From positions 62,001 through 126,000 of the forward strand of contig CAWJQP010000049.1 in the NCBI GenBank assembly GCA_963844855.1: DNA of 64,000 bases, read 5' to 3'. This stretch comes from DASQDN01 sp963844855 (lineage in GTDB: Bacteria; Acidobacteriota; Terriglobia; Bryobacterales; Bryobacteraceae). A program made the position numbers and the translations under genes. Positions 24,468 to 36,137 of this stretch are shown one piece after another. A model generated the notes under the pieces. It searched no databases. It worked only from the letters and a program-made list of their open reading frames with translations, and had not been told where the DNA came from. Each line of letters opens with the position of its first letter. Positions within the stretch are counted from its first letter, which is position 1.

Positions 24468-27400
24468 CTAGAAGACAATCTTGGCGGCTACTTGCATCAC
24501 CCGGGCCGGAGATGACCCGAAGACCCGCCCGAAGTTCGGATCGTTCACCGTAGCGGTCGGGATGGTGAACGAGTGCAAGTTAAACGCGTTGAACCCCTCA
24601 AAGCGCAGTTGGAACTTCCGCTGTTCGGCGAAGAGAAATTCCTTATAGAGTGAGAGGTCCACGTTCTGATACCCGTCCCCACGCAATATGTTACGTCCCG
24701 CATTTCCGCGCCGGAACGTCGGCGCACCAGGGGGAGCAACAAAGCACGAAGTGTTGAACCATCGCTCCGGAGTCCCGCCGCCTGCGCCGAAGTCACAGCC
24801 GGCGATAACATCCGCCCGGCTGCCGGTCCCGGTGTTGGAGGGATCTCCTGAGAACGTCGGCGTAAAGGGGAACCCGTCCTGTAACGTGAGTAGCGAACCG
24901 AGAGTCCAGCCGCCGAGCAACACGCGAGTCGCGCCTTTTGCCGTTCGAAGCCACGGCAACTCCCATACCAGACCTGTCGTGAACACGCGGGGCACATCGA
25001 AGAGCGAAACTCCGCGATTCAGTCTCCCGTTGTATGGATCGTATAGTCCCTCGCCGTTCGTTGAGTCCTGGTCGACGCTCTTTGACCATGTGAACGCAGT
25101 CAGTAGCGAAAGCCCTTTATAGAATCTGCGTTCCACCTTGAACTGCATCGAGTGGTAGATGGAGGACGCCGACTGATCGTTCCATGTAATCACTCCAAAA
25201 TCCGGGTAAGGACGACGGGGCTGCACCGCGCCTGGACCCTCTCGGGGCACATTGATGCCTCGGCTGCTCTGAAGCCGTGTTCCCTTCGTTCCCACATATG
25301 CCAAGTCAACCGAAAATTGCCCCGGTAGTTGACGCTGGATCGCAAAATTCCATTGCTGGGAGTATCCGAAATCGCGTGCCTCAGGATCGTGAGCGAGCAA
25401 CGTCGCGAACTGGCTGAAAGAGGATCCAGCAGGAAGGAAATTCTGTGTAGTCCGTGTTGGAATAAACGGGTCGTTCAGGATACCCGACTCCCTGATTAGG
25501 AATGGAACAGACTCGAACTCGCTCTCGCGGTTACCATCCAGTTGCACCCAGAACAGACCATAGCCTGCGCGGATCACGGTGTTATTTGCCAAGCGGTAAG
25601 CCAACCCCGCGCGAGGAGCCCAATTATTGTGGCCGATAACCCGCAGATATTTTTCACTGATTCCGACGTCGCTCGCAAACACAGAAAACTGGCTGTAAAA
25701 AGGCCACGACCGTTCCACTGAACTCTGCAGATAAGGGGGTGACACCGACGCCGCATTCGGCACTAGGATGGCGCCCCTGCCATTCCGAGCCGAAGGCAGG
25801 AAACTGGCAAACTGACTTCGTTTTTCTGTTGTCGGCAGGTTCAACTCATACCGAATTCCCAGGTTCAGAGTGAGTCGCGACGAGACCTTCCAGTCATCGG
25901 TAAAGTACGCCCAGTTATTTCGCAGCCGTTGATAATACCAGCCGGGCGGAACGTAGCGGCTAGCCGAGAATGGAATTCCTAAAAGAAAATCCGCAAGACC
26001 CGCTCCAGTATTCGTGAGGTTAGCCGGGTTGTTCGTGTACGATCCCGTGTAGTTGAATGTGCCGCTTCCTTGCCCGCTTGTTGTCAAGTTCTGCTGCCAG
26101 GATCGATATGTCTCACCCATCTTGAAGGTGTGCCGTCCACGAATCATCGTAAAGTTGGCGGTGTATTCGAAATTGTTAGACGTATAGTTGAGCAGAAAAC
26201 CCTGGGGCAATCCTGTGAAGCCGGTGATGTTCATCACCGGATAGCTGGGGTACACGTCGGACACACCAGGGCCAAAGCCCTGAATTCCCAACTGCGTCGT
26301 ATAATCCGTTGTGCCGAAGTTAGGCGTATCGAAGAGCACTTTGGCGCGGCTGTATGAAGCTCGTGCTTCCAGCAGCGTGGTAGGGCTGAATAAGTGAGTC
26401 CAGTTGAGCACGCCGTTATACCCGTTTGGCCGCTTCGGGTTCGCGCCCGGGTCATACGGGTTCAGACCGTGATAGTTGCCGAAGCTTCCTTCCACCGCTC
26501 GTTTGAGCGAGAAACGGCCACTCACGCTGTCGCTTCCACTAAAACGGTGATCAATCTTTACCGTCGCCTGGTTGTAATGACTCGGTACGCTGAATTCGCG
26601 GCGCAGGTTCGCAGCGATGCCCGGCTGCAGTGGAAGCGGAATCCAATCGGGATTCATGAAGAAACCCGCGATGGGATCGATGCGTCCGGCGGGAATCACA
26701 TTCCCCGGAAAGGGCTGCCGGATGAAACCGTTTGGACGGTTCGGATCAGGCACTGTGGTAGCAGGATCGTAGATGATATTCGGAAGCTCTGAAAGATCTC
26801 CCGTCCGCATGCGCGCAGTCGGTACAGACGGTGCGAAACTCTGTCCCTGCCGCAGGCGCAGCCCCTCATAGTTGAAGAACCAGAACGTCCGGTCTCGCCC
26901 GTTGTACAGCTTCGGTATCCATACCGGACCGCCCGCGTTCGCGCCAAACTGGCTGCGTCGAAGCGGCGGCTTCCGCGTTGCGAAGAAAAGCCGCGCATCC
27001 ATTGCGTCGTTCCGCAAGAATTCCCACCCCGCTCCGTGCAGACTATTGGTACCGGACTTGATCGACACGTTGACCGTGCTGCTGCCATACCCGAACTCGG
27101 CGGACATGTTCGAGCTTTCCGTTTTGAACTCTTGGATCTCATCAATGGATGGAGTCAGGATTATGCCTCGCCCGTTCTGATTCGATGCGTTCGAGCCATC
27201 GATGGTGAATAGCAGTTGTCCTGGCCTCCCACCATTAGAGACATTCATAGTCCCGGTGGTTGTCAGCGAACTTGCGCCACCGCTCAAACCTTGCCCAGTT
27301 TGAAAGTTCGTTCCTGATATGGTTCCAGGAGTTAGTAGCTGGAGCTGTTGGAAGTCGCGCCCGTTAAGAGGCAGCTCGGTGACTCTCTTCGCCTCGATGA

Positions 27401-27806
27401 CTTGACCAGTGCTCGCATTTTCGGTGTTCAGCAAAGGCGCTTGCGCAGCCACTTCGACTGTCTCAGTCACTTGCCCGACTGTCATTGATACGTCGACCCT
27501 CAACGTAGCATTCACATCCAGCTTGATCTCCGTGACTTCCACTCTCTGGAAGCCCGGCGCCGTTGCCGTTAGCTGATAGTCACCGACAGGCAAGCTCGTG
27601 ACGGTGTAAAGGCCCGCGTCACCGGTTCGCGTCTCCCGCGTCTGGTTCGTATTGATGTTTCGGATCGACACCGCCGCGCCGGGAATGGCGGAACCGCTCG
27701 GGTCGAGCACCGATCCGGTAATAGTGCCAACCGAACTTCCTTGTGCGTGTAAGGCAACAGGTGTCAAGAAAAGCAAACCAAGAAACCAAATGAGTCGTCG
27801 AGACAT
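24468..27806 (-). CDS. TonB-dependent receptor with carboxypeptidase-regulatory domain
   Basis: 1,112 residues from ATG 27806 (GAGG 8 nt upstream), intact. Signal peptide ending LHAQG, Cna-B-like domain (GTITGSVLDPSGSAIPGAAV, about residues 28-105), plug (ELPLNGRDFQQLQLLTPGTI near residue 150; GTNSLHGAGWEFLRNDAMDA), then a long beta-barrel ending in the aromatic signature VMQVAAKIVF. It imports an unknown large or scarce ligand across the outer membrane using the TonB system. First gene of an operon with TPR, DUF1549/1553 and DUF1501 genes, which hints that these process what is imported. Confidence 0.92.
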   Translation of the reverse strand: MSRRLIWFLGLLFLTPVALHAQGSSVGTITGSVLDPSGSAIPGAAVSIRNINTNQTRETRTGDAGLYTVTSLPVGDYQLTATAPGFQRVEVTEIKLDVNATLRVDVSMTVGQVTETVEVAAQAPLLNTENASTGQVIEAKRVTELPLNGRDFQQLQLLTPGTISGTNFQTGQGLSGGASSLTTTGTMNVSNGGRPGQLLFTIDGSNASNQNGRGIILTPSIDEIQEFKTESSNMSAEFGYGSSTVNVSIKSGTNSLHGAGWEFLRNDAMDARLFFATRKPPLRRSQFGANAGGPVWIPKLYNGRDRTFWFFNYEGLRLRQGQSFAPSVPTARMRTGDLSELPNIIYDPATTVPDPNRPNGFIRQPFPGNVIPAGRIDPIAGFFMNPDWIPLPLQPGIAANLRREFSVPSHYNQATVKIDHRFSGSDSVSGRFSLKRAVEGSFGNYHGLNPYDPGANPKRPNGYNGVLNWTHLFSPTTLLEARASYSRAKVLFDTPNFGTTDYTTQLGIQGFGPGVSDVYPSYPVMNITGFTGLPQGFLLNYTSNNFEYTANFTMIRGRHTFKMGETYRSWQQNLTTSGQGSGTFNYTGSYTNNPANLTNTGAGLADFLLGIPFSASRYVPPGWYYQRLRNNWAYFTDDWKVSSRLTLNLGIRYELNLPTTEKRSQFASFLPSARNGRGAILVPNAASVSPPYLQSSVERSWPFYSQFSVFASDVGISEKYLRVIGHNNWAPRAGLAYRLANNTVIRAGYGLFWVQLDGNRESEFESVPFLIRESGILNDPFIPTRTTQNFLPAGSSFSQFATLLAHDPEARDFGYSQQWNFAIQRQLPGQFSVDLAYVGTKGTRLQSSRGINVPREGPGAVQPRRPYPDFGVITWNDQSASSIYHSMQFKVERRFYKGLSLLTAFTWSKSVDQDSTNGEGLYDPYNGRLNRGVSLFDVPRVFTTGLVWELPWLRTAKGATRVLLGGWTLGSLLTLQDGFPFTPTFSGDPSNTGTGSRADVIAGCDFGAGGGTPERWFNTSCFVAPPGAPTFRRGNAGRNILRGDGYQNVDLSLYKEFLFAEQRKFQLRFEGFNAFNLHSFTIPTATVNDPNFGRVFGSSPARVMQVAAKIVF

Positions 27807-27855
27807 CTTTGACCTCCTCGGAAAGCGCTGCTTGCGCAAGCTAGTCGATTTTGTC

Positions 27856-29242
27856 CTATGCCAAAATCGGTCGAATCAAGTTCCCATGAACATCCGTGAG
27901 CCGGAAGTCGCGCCCACTATACGTGTACGTTAACCGGGTGTGATCCAGTCCCATCAGATGGAGCACGGTAGCGTGCAGATCATGCACGTGAACCCGATTG
28001 TCCTCCGCTTTAAAGCCGAACTCATCAGTGGCGCCGTATGTTATGCCACCTTTGATGCCCCCACCCGCGAGCCACATCGAAAATCCGAACGGATTGTGAT
28101 CCCTGCCGTTCTGCACCTTCACGCGCGAACTGGTCTCGACCGCCGGCGTACGCCCGAACTCGCCGCCAAAGATGACGAGAGTATCTTTAAAAAGCCCGCT
28201 TGCTTTCAGATCGTCCAGCAATGCGGCAACGGGGTCGTCGACTTGGCTCGCCAACTTCTGATGAATCATGATGTCGTCGTGGTTGTCCCATGGTTGGCCG
28301 TTACCGAAATAAAGTTGCACGACCCGAACCCCACGTTCCACCAGTCGCCTGGCGAGGAGACAGCCGCGCCCGAAATCGGAATCGCCATACCGGTTGCGGA
28401 TCGCCTCCGGCTCCCGCGAAATATCGAACGCTTCAGGCGCTTCCGTCTGCATCCGGAATGCGACCTCCATCGAATGCATCGCGGCTTCGAGTTGTGAATC
28501 CTTCTCGCGCTGTTCGGCATGCCAACGGTTCATCTGCTGCAATAAGTCCACCTGAGGACGTTTGGACTCGGGCGCGCGCGCGGAGTCGCGCAGATACCGG
28601 ATCATCTCACGAGGGTCTTTCACATTGTTCGGAATATGAACGCCCTGGTAGACGGCAGGCAGAAAACTCGAGTTCCAAAGCGGCGATCCGACCACCGGCA
28701 TTCCCGGACACATCACGACGTACCCGGGCAGATCCTGATTCTCCGTGCCTAGCCCATACAGCAGCCACGAGCCCATGGATGGCCGGCTCTGCAGATTCTC
28801 GCCGCAATTCATCATCTGCAGCGATGGCTCATGATTTGGGATATCCGTGTACATGGACCGGATCACGCAGATGTCATCAATGCGATCGCCTATCTTGGGA
28901 AATATCTCGCTGACCTCAATCCCGCTCTGACCGCAGCGCCGAAACGCAAATGGCGAACGCATCAGGCTTCCCGTTTTACGCTCCGTCTTCGGATTGCCGC
29001 CGGGCGCAGGCTGCCCGTGGTACTTTGCGAGCATCGGCTTGGGATCGAAGGTGTCCACCTGCGACATGCCGCCGTTCATGAACAGAAAAATCACTCGCTT
29101 TGCCTTGGGCGCGAAGTGTGGCTGCTTTGGGGGTGAACGGATTCTCAGCGGCGCCGCACACACTACGCAAAGCGAACAGCCCGAAGCCGCCGCCAAGACC
29201 GCTGAGCAGTTGGCGCCTTGAAAACGAAGAGAGAGGTTCCAT
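27856..29242 (-). pseudogene. DUF1501 protein, Tat-exported, one frameshift near the N-terminus
   Basis: Starts ATG 29242 with the Tat leader SSFSRRQLLSGLGGGFGLFA, reads to ENPFTPK, then shifts at about 29121-29126. One extra A in AAAG explains it, since ACC CCC AAG CAG CCA would give TPKQP. The rest (PHFAPKAKRVIFLFMNGGMS ... GGEFGRTPAVETSS ... DLHATVLHLMGLDHTRL) is a normal DUF1501 domain to TAA 27856. Corrected length is about 461 residues. It is a paralogue of 19526-20959 and 63632-64000. It may be an indel error or a real lesion. It lies 11 nt downstream of the DUF1549/1553 gene. Confidence 0.85.
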
Positions 29243-29253
29243 AATGCTGCCTA

Positions 29254-31991
29254 TCAATCGACAAAACTGAACTCGCTTGAACTGAGCAGCACTTGAGCAA
29301 ACTCCGGCAAAGCCGCATCAGCCGGACGGTGCTCCAGGAACTGCATAGCGGCCTCGGTTTCACGAGGCTCCGGGGCCCGGCCGAACAGCAAGTCATAGAA
29401 CGTGCGAACCTGCGCGGCAGTATCTTCGCCCGCCGCCGCGCGCACGCGAGCTGCTAAACTTGCCGACTCGTCTTTCATGAACTCGCTGTTCAGAAAGAAG
29501 AGACGCTGGACGGATGTGTTTGTCGGAATCCGTTTCTCCGCATGAAACGACGGGTCGGGAAAATCGAACAACGTTAGAAATCGTTCGGGCCGAAACCGGC
29601 TGACTTCGCCATACACAGTGCGCTTGCGAAAGCCCTTCTCCCACTTCGCAGCCGGCCCGCCCATCTCGAGTTGGAGATTCGCCGGAAACGAACAGCATCG
29701 AGTCGCGCAACGTCTCGACATCAACTCGCCGCCGGTTGAATCGCGATAGCAGGCGGTTCTCGGGGTCGGCGGCAAGGGCCTGCTCGGACGCATGACTATC
29801 CATCGCGTACACCGAGGAGAGCAGAATTTCGCGATGGATCTTCTTGATGGACCAGCCGTTCTCGACCAACTGCACCGCTAGATAGTCCAGCAGTTCCGGG
29901 TGGCTCGGCCGGTCGCCGGCAGCCCCTAAATTGCTCAAGCTGCGCACTAGCCCAGCGCCAAAATGATGGTGCCAGATACGGTTCACCATCACGCGGGCCG
30001 TCAGTGGATTCGCGGGACTCGCAATTTGATTGGCGAGATCCAATCGGCCGCTCCCGGTCTTCAAAGGCGCAGGCTCGGGATTGGCGAGCACGGAAAGAAA
30101 ATGACGTGGAACAGGTTCGCCAAGATTGTAGGGATCGCCGCGCCGATGCAGGGGCATGTCGCGCGTCTCCTTGGCATCGGTCAGGATGTGCAGAAATGGA
30201 TACTTCTCCGGCAACGCCTTCTTGGCAGCCGCGAGTTCAGCCTTCAGCCGATCCAGGCGCCCGCGCACGTCGGAGCTCAGATAAGCGACAAGTTCCTCAT
30301 CATCCAGGTAAAGCACACCGGCATCGCGCGACTCCCCATCCGTCTTTCGCTTCGCATCGAACAGATCGCCCCGAAAGACATATTTGTTGCGCGGAAGGGC
30401 GCGTGTTTCGGCCGTACAGCCCTTACAAAAAATATCGTAAGGGTCCGTCGACTTCTTCGATTCTTCAATAACCCGCTCGTTGTATTCGCTAATCTCACGA
30501 TACTCGCGGACCACCGTATCCACCGTCCGCTGAAAAGCTTCAGCGGCGCGCGTAGCTTCTGCCTGACTGCCCTTCGCGACCAAATCAGGCCAAAAACCCA
30601 AAAAAGGATGGTCGTGCGTTTTGTCGAGATAGCGAGCCCACCGCTCCAAAATCTTTGCGTCAAGCCCCGTCGGCAAGATCCTTGTTATTGCGTTTCAGAC
30701 CCCAGGCAGCAAGAAGATATCGCCCGGATTCCTTGGCTATGCGCTCACCGAAGCTTGTGCGCTCGGCGTTCAGCAATGTCTTGATCTGCTGTTCAAAATC
30801 GGCAATTCGCTTCTCGGCCTCGTGATACTTCTTTACGGTTTCGGGATCGGCTAATGGTTCTTCCTTGTACTCCGTCGAAGCCAGCACTCCGCCGATCCCG
30901 TAGTAGTCTTTCGTCGGAATCGGATCGTATTTATGATCATGGCAGCGTGCGCAGGCGACCGTGAGGCCGAGCATCCCGCGCGCGACAACATCGATACGAT
31001 CCTGGAGTTCGTCGGCACGGGCCTTCGGCGGTTCCACGATCCGGAAATACCAGGGGCCCAGAGCAAGGTACCCAAGACCGGGAGTCATTTTTCGTTCACC
31101 GGGCTTGTCCAACAAATCGCCGGCGATCTGCGCCTTTAGAAACTGATCGTAGGCCATGTCGTTGTTGAACGCGGCGATCACCCAGTCTCGATATCGCCAT
31201 GCGTTTGCGAACGGCTCAGGCGCAAGACTCAAACCATCCGCGTCAGCATATCGGGCGACATCCAGCCAATGCCGGCCCCACCGCTCGCCATAGCGTTCTG
31301 TAGCGAGCAGCCGGTCAACAACCTTGGCGAAGGCGTCAGGCGACTCGTCCTCACGAAACGCCTTGTATTCGGCAGGAGTAGGCGGCAAACCCGTCAGATC
31401 GAGAGTGACCCGGCGAAGCAGAACACGGCGATCCGCAGGCGGCGCGGGCTTCAGTCCCTTAGCGTCCAACTTCGCGAGAATAAAAGCATCGATGGGTGTG
31501 CGCACCCCTTTGGTATTCTGAACGTCCGGCGGATCATGTTTCACCGGGCGCTGAAACGCCCAGAAGTTCCGCGGCGACGCGACATCGGATTTATCAACCG
31601 GCGCGCTTACCGGGGGTTGTGCCTCATAGTGCGCGCCCGACTCCACCCATTGCCGCAGAATAGCAATCTCAGCAGCGCTCAACCGTCCACCAGGAGGCAT
31701 CTTGATTTTGGCGTGCGTGTGGGTCACCACCTGCATCAAAAGGCTATTGGACGCAGGTCCGGGCGCCGTCGCGGGTCCGGAATTGCCCCCTTTCATAAGG
31801 GCCTCTCGCGAATCGAGCCGCAGGCCTCCCATGGCCGTCTGCGTGTGGCACGCATAGCACTTGCCCGTCAGCAGCGGCTTGACCTGGTTTGTGTAGAAAT
31901 GAACCGGATCAGCCGCGGTCTGCCCCGATGCGGTGCTACTAAGCAGCATCATCAGGAGAACGGCCCCTCTGAAAACATCTCGAAACCGCAT
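29254..31991 (-). pseudogene. DUF1549/DUF1553 protein with cytochrome domain, two frameshifts
   Basis: Signal peptide, PSCyt1 (CYACHT near residue 45), DUF1549 (LTGLPPTPAEYKAFR; RYGERWGRHWLDVARYADAD; CARCHDHKYDPIPTKDYYG) in frame one to about 30668. A run of four C/G there (30665-30668) has one base too many: NKDLADGA* in one frame continues as DGLDAKILERWARYLDK in the next. Frame two carries DUF1553 (RVMVNRIWHHHFGAGLVRSL) to LFVSG near 29681, where another extra base moves the frame to NLQLEMGGPAAKWEKG and on to the C-terminus (SSSEFSFVD). Corrected length is about 911 residues. The gene pairs with the DUF1501 gene that follows. Confidence 0.85.
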
Positions 31992-32012
31992 CTCTACAGC
32001 TACTCCATACCT

Positions 32013-32723
32013 TTACGCCGCGGCTCCCACTTGCGACCGCCACTCCGCGATACCTCGGTCAAAGGCTTCCGAGGCGGCGTCAGGATCGTTTCTCTCGATT
32101 GCTTCAAGAATAGCGGTGTGAAGCTCGGCATCTTCGACGAGGTTGTAGTTCTTCTGTGCCACGATGCGCACCGAACTCAGACCAAAGAGGGGAAGGACCA
32201 AGCGGCGCAGTGTAGTTCTAAGAACTTCGTTGCCCGAAATGGCCCAGATAGCATCATGCAAGGCGAAGTCGTGACGCACGTACAAACCGGACAACTTCTT
32301 TTGGGCAGCCTCCATCATCCTGCCAAACAACTCCCTTAGATGCCGCACATCGTCCGCCTTGGCGCGGCGGGCCGCTTCGATCATCGCAACGCCTTCCAAC
32401 GCATGTCGCACCACGAACGTTTGGGCAATCTCTTCATCCGTCAAAACAGAAACATTCGTGGTCGTATTCGTTCGTTTGGTTATCAATCCTTCCGCTTCCA
32501 ACTGGATGATTGCCTCGCGGACTGCAGTAACACTGGCTCCCATTTCCGTCCCAAGCGTTCGCTCAACCAAACGCTCCCCTGGCTCCACGGAACCTTCCAG
32601 GATGGCTTGGCGTATTCGAGCTGCGATCTGGTGGCGAAGAGTGATGCATTTTACAAATTGTGATGCCAACGGTCTTTCTGTGGACTCCGGTGAAGGCGAA
32701 AATGCTGTTTTTGCGGGGGTCAT
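32013..32723 (-). CDS. GntR-family regulator, FadR type (FCD domain)
   Basis: 236 residues from ATG 32723 (TTG 32732 also possible). Winged HTH (HQIAARIRQAILEGSVEPGE, then ASVTAVREAIIQLEAEGLIT, residues about 30-95), then an FCD ligand domain of helices with the usual metal-binding Asp/His pattern (RHDFALHDAIWAISG; ELHTAILEAIERNDPDAA). FCD regulators sense small carboxylates or sugar acids. It is divergent from the TonB receptor operon at 32778 with a palindrome-rich gap between, so it probably represses that operon and itself. Confidence 0.9.
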   Translation of the reverse strand: MTPAKTAFSPSPESTERPLASQFVKCITLRHQIAARIRQAILEGSVEPGERLVERTLGTEMGASVTAVREAIIQLEAEGLITKRTNTTTNVSVLTDEEIAQTFVVRHALEGVAMIEAARRAKADDVRHLRELFGRMMEAAQKKLSGLYVRHDFALHDAIWAISGNEVLRTTLRRLVLPLFGLSSVRIVAQKNYNLVEDAELHTAILEAIERNDPDAASEAFDRGIAEWRSQVGAAA

Positions 32724-32734
32724 ACTCGACAATC

Positions 32735-32753
32735 ATGATATATCATCGATGAT
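32735..32753. promoter_or_regulatory. Overlapping palindromes, probable GntR operator
   Basis: ATGATATATCAT (32735-32746) and ATCATCGATGAT (32742-32753) are both perfect 12-bp palindromes sharing 5 bp. They fill the gap between the divergent GntR gene and the TonB receptor gene. AAGGAG before ATG 32778 is the receptor's ribosome binding site. Confidence 0.55.
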
Positions 32754-32777
32754 GTATTTCTCCAAGGAGACGCTTCA

Positions 32778-35700
32778 ATGCTCGATCTGAAAGTCGCCCC
32801 CGCCCTTTCTCTATTTCGACGCGCCGTCCCCTCCGTACTTGTTTTCGTGCTGCTTGCCCACATTCCGCGCGCCTCGGCGCAACTCAGTAGCAGCAGCATG
32901 AAGGGTACGGTCGTCGATTCCACCGGAGCCGTTGTGCCTTCGGTTACGGTGAACGCGCTCTCCAAAGGCACGGGATTCGCGCGTTCGGCGATAGCAAATG
33001 AGTCGGGCCAGTATTCGATGTCGGATTTGCCGCCCGGCACATACGATGTGTCCGCCGAGAGGCCCGGGTTCAAGAAAGCCATCCTGAACGACGTAAGGCT
33101 CTTCGTCGGTCAGACCGCCACGGTTGACATCCAACTTGAAGTTGGCCAGGTTACCGAATCCGTTTCGGTAACGGCTGCCGCCCCGCTGATCCAGGAGTCC
33201 AGTTCGCAGGTCGGTACGGTAATCGAGGGTAAGCTGCTCACGGACATTCCACTAAACGGGCGTAACTTCCTACAGTTGAACCTGCTTGCGCCGGGAGCCA
33301 CCCGCTCCAAGAACAGCAATACCTTTGATGCGGTCCAAATCGACCCGACAGCTCAGAGCTTCAGTGTCAACGGACAAAAGGGCGATTACAACGTCTACTT
33401 GCTGGACGGCGCATCAATCAAGGAATACCAACACGGCAGCAATAGCTTCTCTCCCAACGTCGACGCGGTTCAGGAATTTCAGGTCACCACCAGCAACTAC
33501 TCCGCGGCATTCGGAGCTGAGGCTGGCGCCCAAGTGAATCTGGTCACGAAGTCCGGCACAAACCAGCTGCGTGGCTCCGTCTACGAGTTCCTGCGAAATA
33601 ACAAGTTTGACGCCAACAATTTCTTCTCGCAGACGAAAGGGCGCCGCCCTTCAAGCGTAACCAGTTCGGCGGGACGATCGGCGGGCCGGTAGTCATCCCG
33701 AAGCTCTACAACGGCAGAGATAAGACGTTCTTCTTCGTCGCCACGGAGTTCTTCCGTGAGGTGAAGAATATCCCGCAACAAGGTACATATCCCACTCCAA
33801 CGGAACTGACTGGTGACCTGCGCACACAAATCAGACCGGGAGTACCGCTGATTGATCCACTGAGCGGAGCGCCCTTTCCGGACAATCGAATTCCTCAGAA
33901 CCGAATGCCCGCGACTCTCCTGCCTTTTCTTCAGACCGGCATCGGCAACGGGCCGTGGATACCGGCTCCCAACTCCAGCGTCACCGGCTTCAATTTCTTC
34001 CGCGACGACGCGCGCCGTTTCAACCGCGACCAGGTAATTGTTCGCGGCGACCAGAGACTCGGGGATGGAAGCTTTATTTACGGACGCTACGCATTCAACG
34101 ACGGCAATCGCAAAAACCCAAATCTTAATCCGAACTGGTTCGTATCGCAGTTGAATCGCGGCCAATCGGCCAGCGGGCACTACTCCAAAACCTTAACGCC
34201 CGCGATGCTCCTCGACATCACAGTTGGATATTCGCGGTTCACGCAAAACGAACCGCAAAGTACTGCATTCACCAACGACATCACAAACGAGATTCTCAAA
34301 ATCAACGGCATGGCGACGCTCCCGGACGCCTGGGGAGCCCCCGTATGGAGCGTCACCGGTTTTTCGAACCTTGGCGAAGTTCACTATGGCCCCCGCGGAT
34401 GGAAGAGCGAGATCTACGAATGGCAACCCGCCTTTACGATGTCGACCGGCAAGCACAGTCTTCGCTGGGGAATGGACATTAAGCGGCACAAGGACAACTT
34501 CGACGAGATATTCCGTACGAACGGAAACTGGTCTTTCGACGGCCGTTTCAGCGGCTACCCTCTGGGCGACTTCTTGCTTGGGCTGCCTGCGAGTGTAAAT
34601 TCATCCCCCGATCCGTTCTCGCCGCTCGTCCGCAATTCCTCTCTCTCGCCCTATTTCCAGGACGACTGGAAAGTCAGCTCCAACCTGACTCTGAATCTGG
34701 GTCTGCGCTATGAGTGGGTCGGCATCCCGCTTTCCTCCAATCGCAGCATCTCGAACCTGTATTTCCCACCGAACGGGGCTTCGCCGCAATTGGTCGTGTC
34801 TGACGGAGCACAAGCGATCGTCTATCGTGGTCAACAGCAGACGCTATTCACTGGAATCCCCTTCGTACAGTCCAGCGACGTTGGCCTGCCACCCGCCTTG
34901 GTGCGCAACGATAACAACAATATCGCTCCGCGCTTCGGTTTTGCCTATCGTTTACCCGGAACGTCAAGCTCCGTGATACGCGGCGGCTATGGCATCTTCA
35001 TGCAACGCGACATTGGCGACAAGTGGGTGGAGTCTTCAGTCAACCCGCCATTCGTCCGCAGCTCCAATACCGTGCTTGACTCGACAAACTTCAGGTCCTT
35101 CGATTGGTTTAATCCTACTCTTGGCGCATCCTCCGCTTCCGCTCAGATCTTCGCTAATAGCTCGGACTACAGAGCGGCGGTCCTGCAAGCCTGGAATCTA
35201 ACCTTGGAACGTACGTTTCGCGGCACTTTGGTTTCCGCCGCTTACGTCGGCAACAAGGCTCAACATCTGGCAACGCTGTCGACTCCCAACCAGGCGCGTC
35301 CCGGCCCAGGCGCTATACGCTCTCGCCAGCGGTGGCAGGACTGGGGAACGATTTACCTCGCCGGATACGACGGCAACTCCACGTATCACTCCGGGCAGTT
35401 CAAAGTGCAGCGTCCGTTCTCTAACGGATTGACGTTCCTCGGCGCATACACCTGGAGCAAGGCCCTCGATGACACAGGCGGCACCTTTGTTGGAGAAGCC
35501 GACAGGGGTGGTGGCTTCCAGGATTCCTACAACCGGCAAGTGGAAAAAGGTTTGGCCGGTCAGGACATTCGGCATCGATTCGTATTCAGTTATGTTTACG
35601 AATTGCCCTTCGGAAAGGGAAAGTCGTTTCTGAATGAAGGCATTCTTTCTCATATTTTGGGCAACTGGCAGGTTAACGGGATCACGACGTTCCAAACTGG

Positions 35701-36136
35701 AAGTCCGTTCACGGTGACGCAGGCCTTCAACGGCGCGAATGTCGACGTCGGTCAGCGGAGGCCGGATGCAATTGGCGATCCCAACGGCTTACCGTCCGGC
35801 AGGCCGCGCGGCGAACAAGTAGCTATGTGGTTCGACACATCGGCATTCCGCGAAAATCGACCAGCCGATCCCGTGAACGGGCCTTTCCGATTCGGAACCG
35901 GTGGCCGGCATACCGTGATCGGACCGGGAATCCACAGTTGGGACTTCGCGGCCTACAAAGATTTCCCGATCAACGAACGGTCACGTATCCAGTTCCGGAC
36001 CGAATTTTTCAACATCTTAAACCGTCCGATCTTCTCCAATCCGGGGGCGACGCTCGGCACGCCTCAGTATGGCCGGATCTCGTCGACATCGTCGGATCCC
36101 CGTGAGATCCAGTTCGCCTTGAAACTATACTTTTAG
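32778..36136 (+). pseudogene. TonB-dependent receptor with carboxypeptidase-regulatory domain, one frameshift
   Basis: Starts ATG 32778 behind AAGGAG. Signal peptide (VLVFVLLAHIPRASAQ), Cna-B-like domain (MKGTVVDSTGAVVPSVTV), plug (IPLNGRNFLQLNLLAPGA; AQVNLVTKSGTNQLRGSVYE). Near 33639-33641 one G is missing from a short G run: FSQTKGRRPSS should read TKGAPPFKRNQFGG. From there the second frame is open through the barrel to LKLYF at TAG 36136. Corrected length is about 1,119 residues. It heads an operon with the TPR gene (1-nt gap) and CRTAC1 gene (no gap), all apparently intact, which favours a recent or artefactual indel. Confidence 0.88.
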
Positions 36137-36137
36137 G

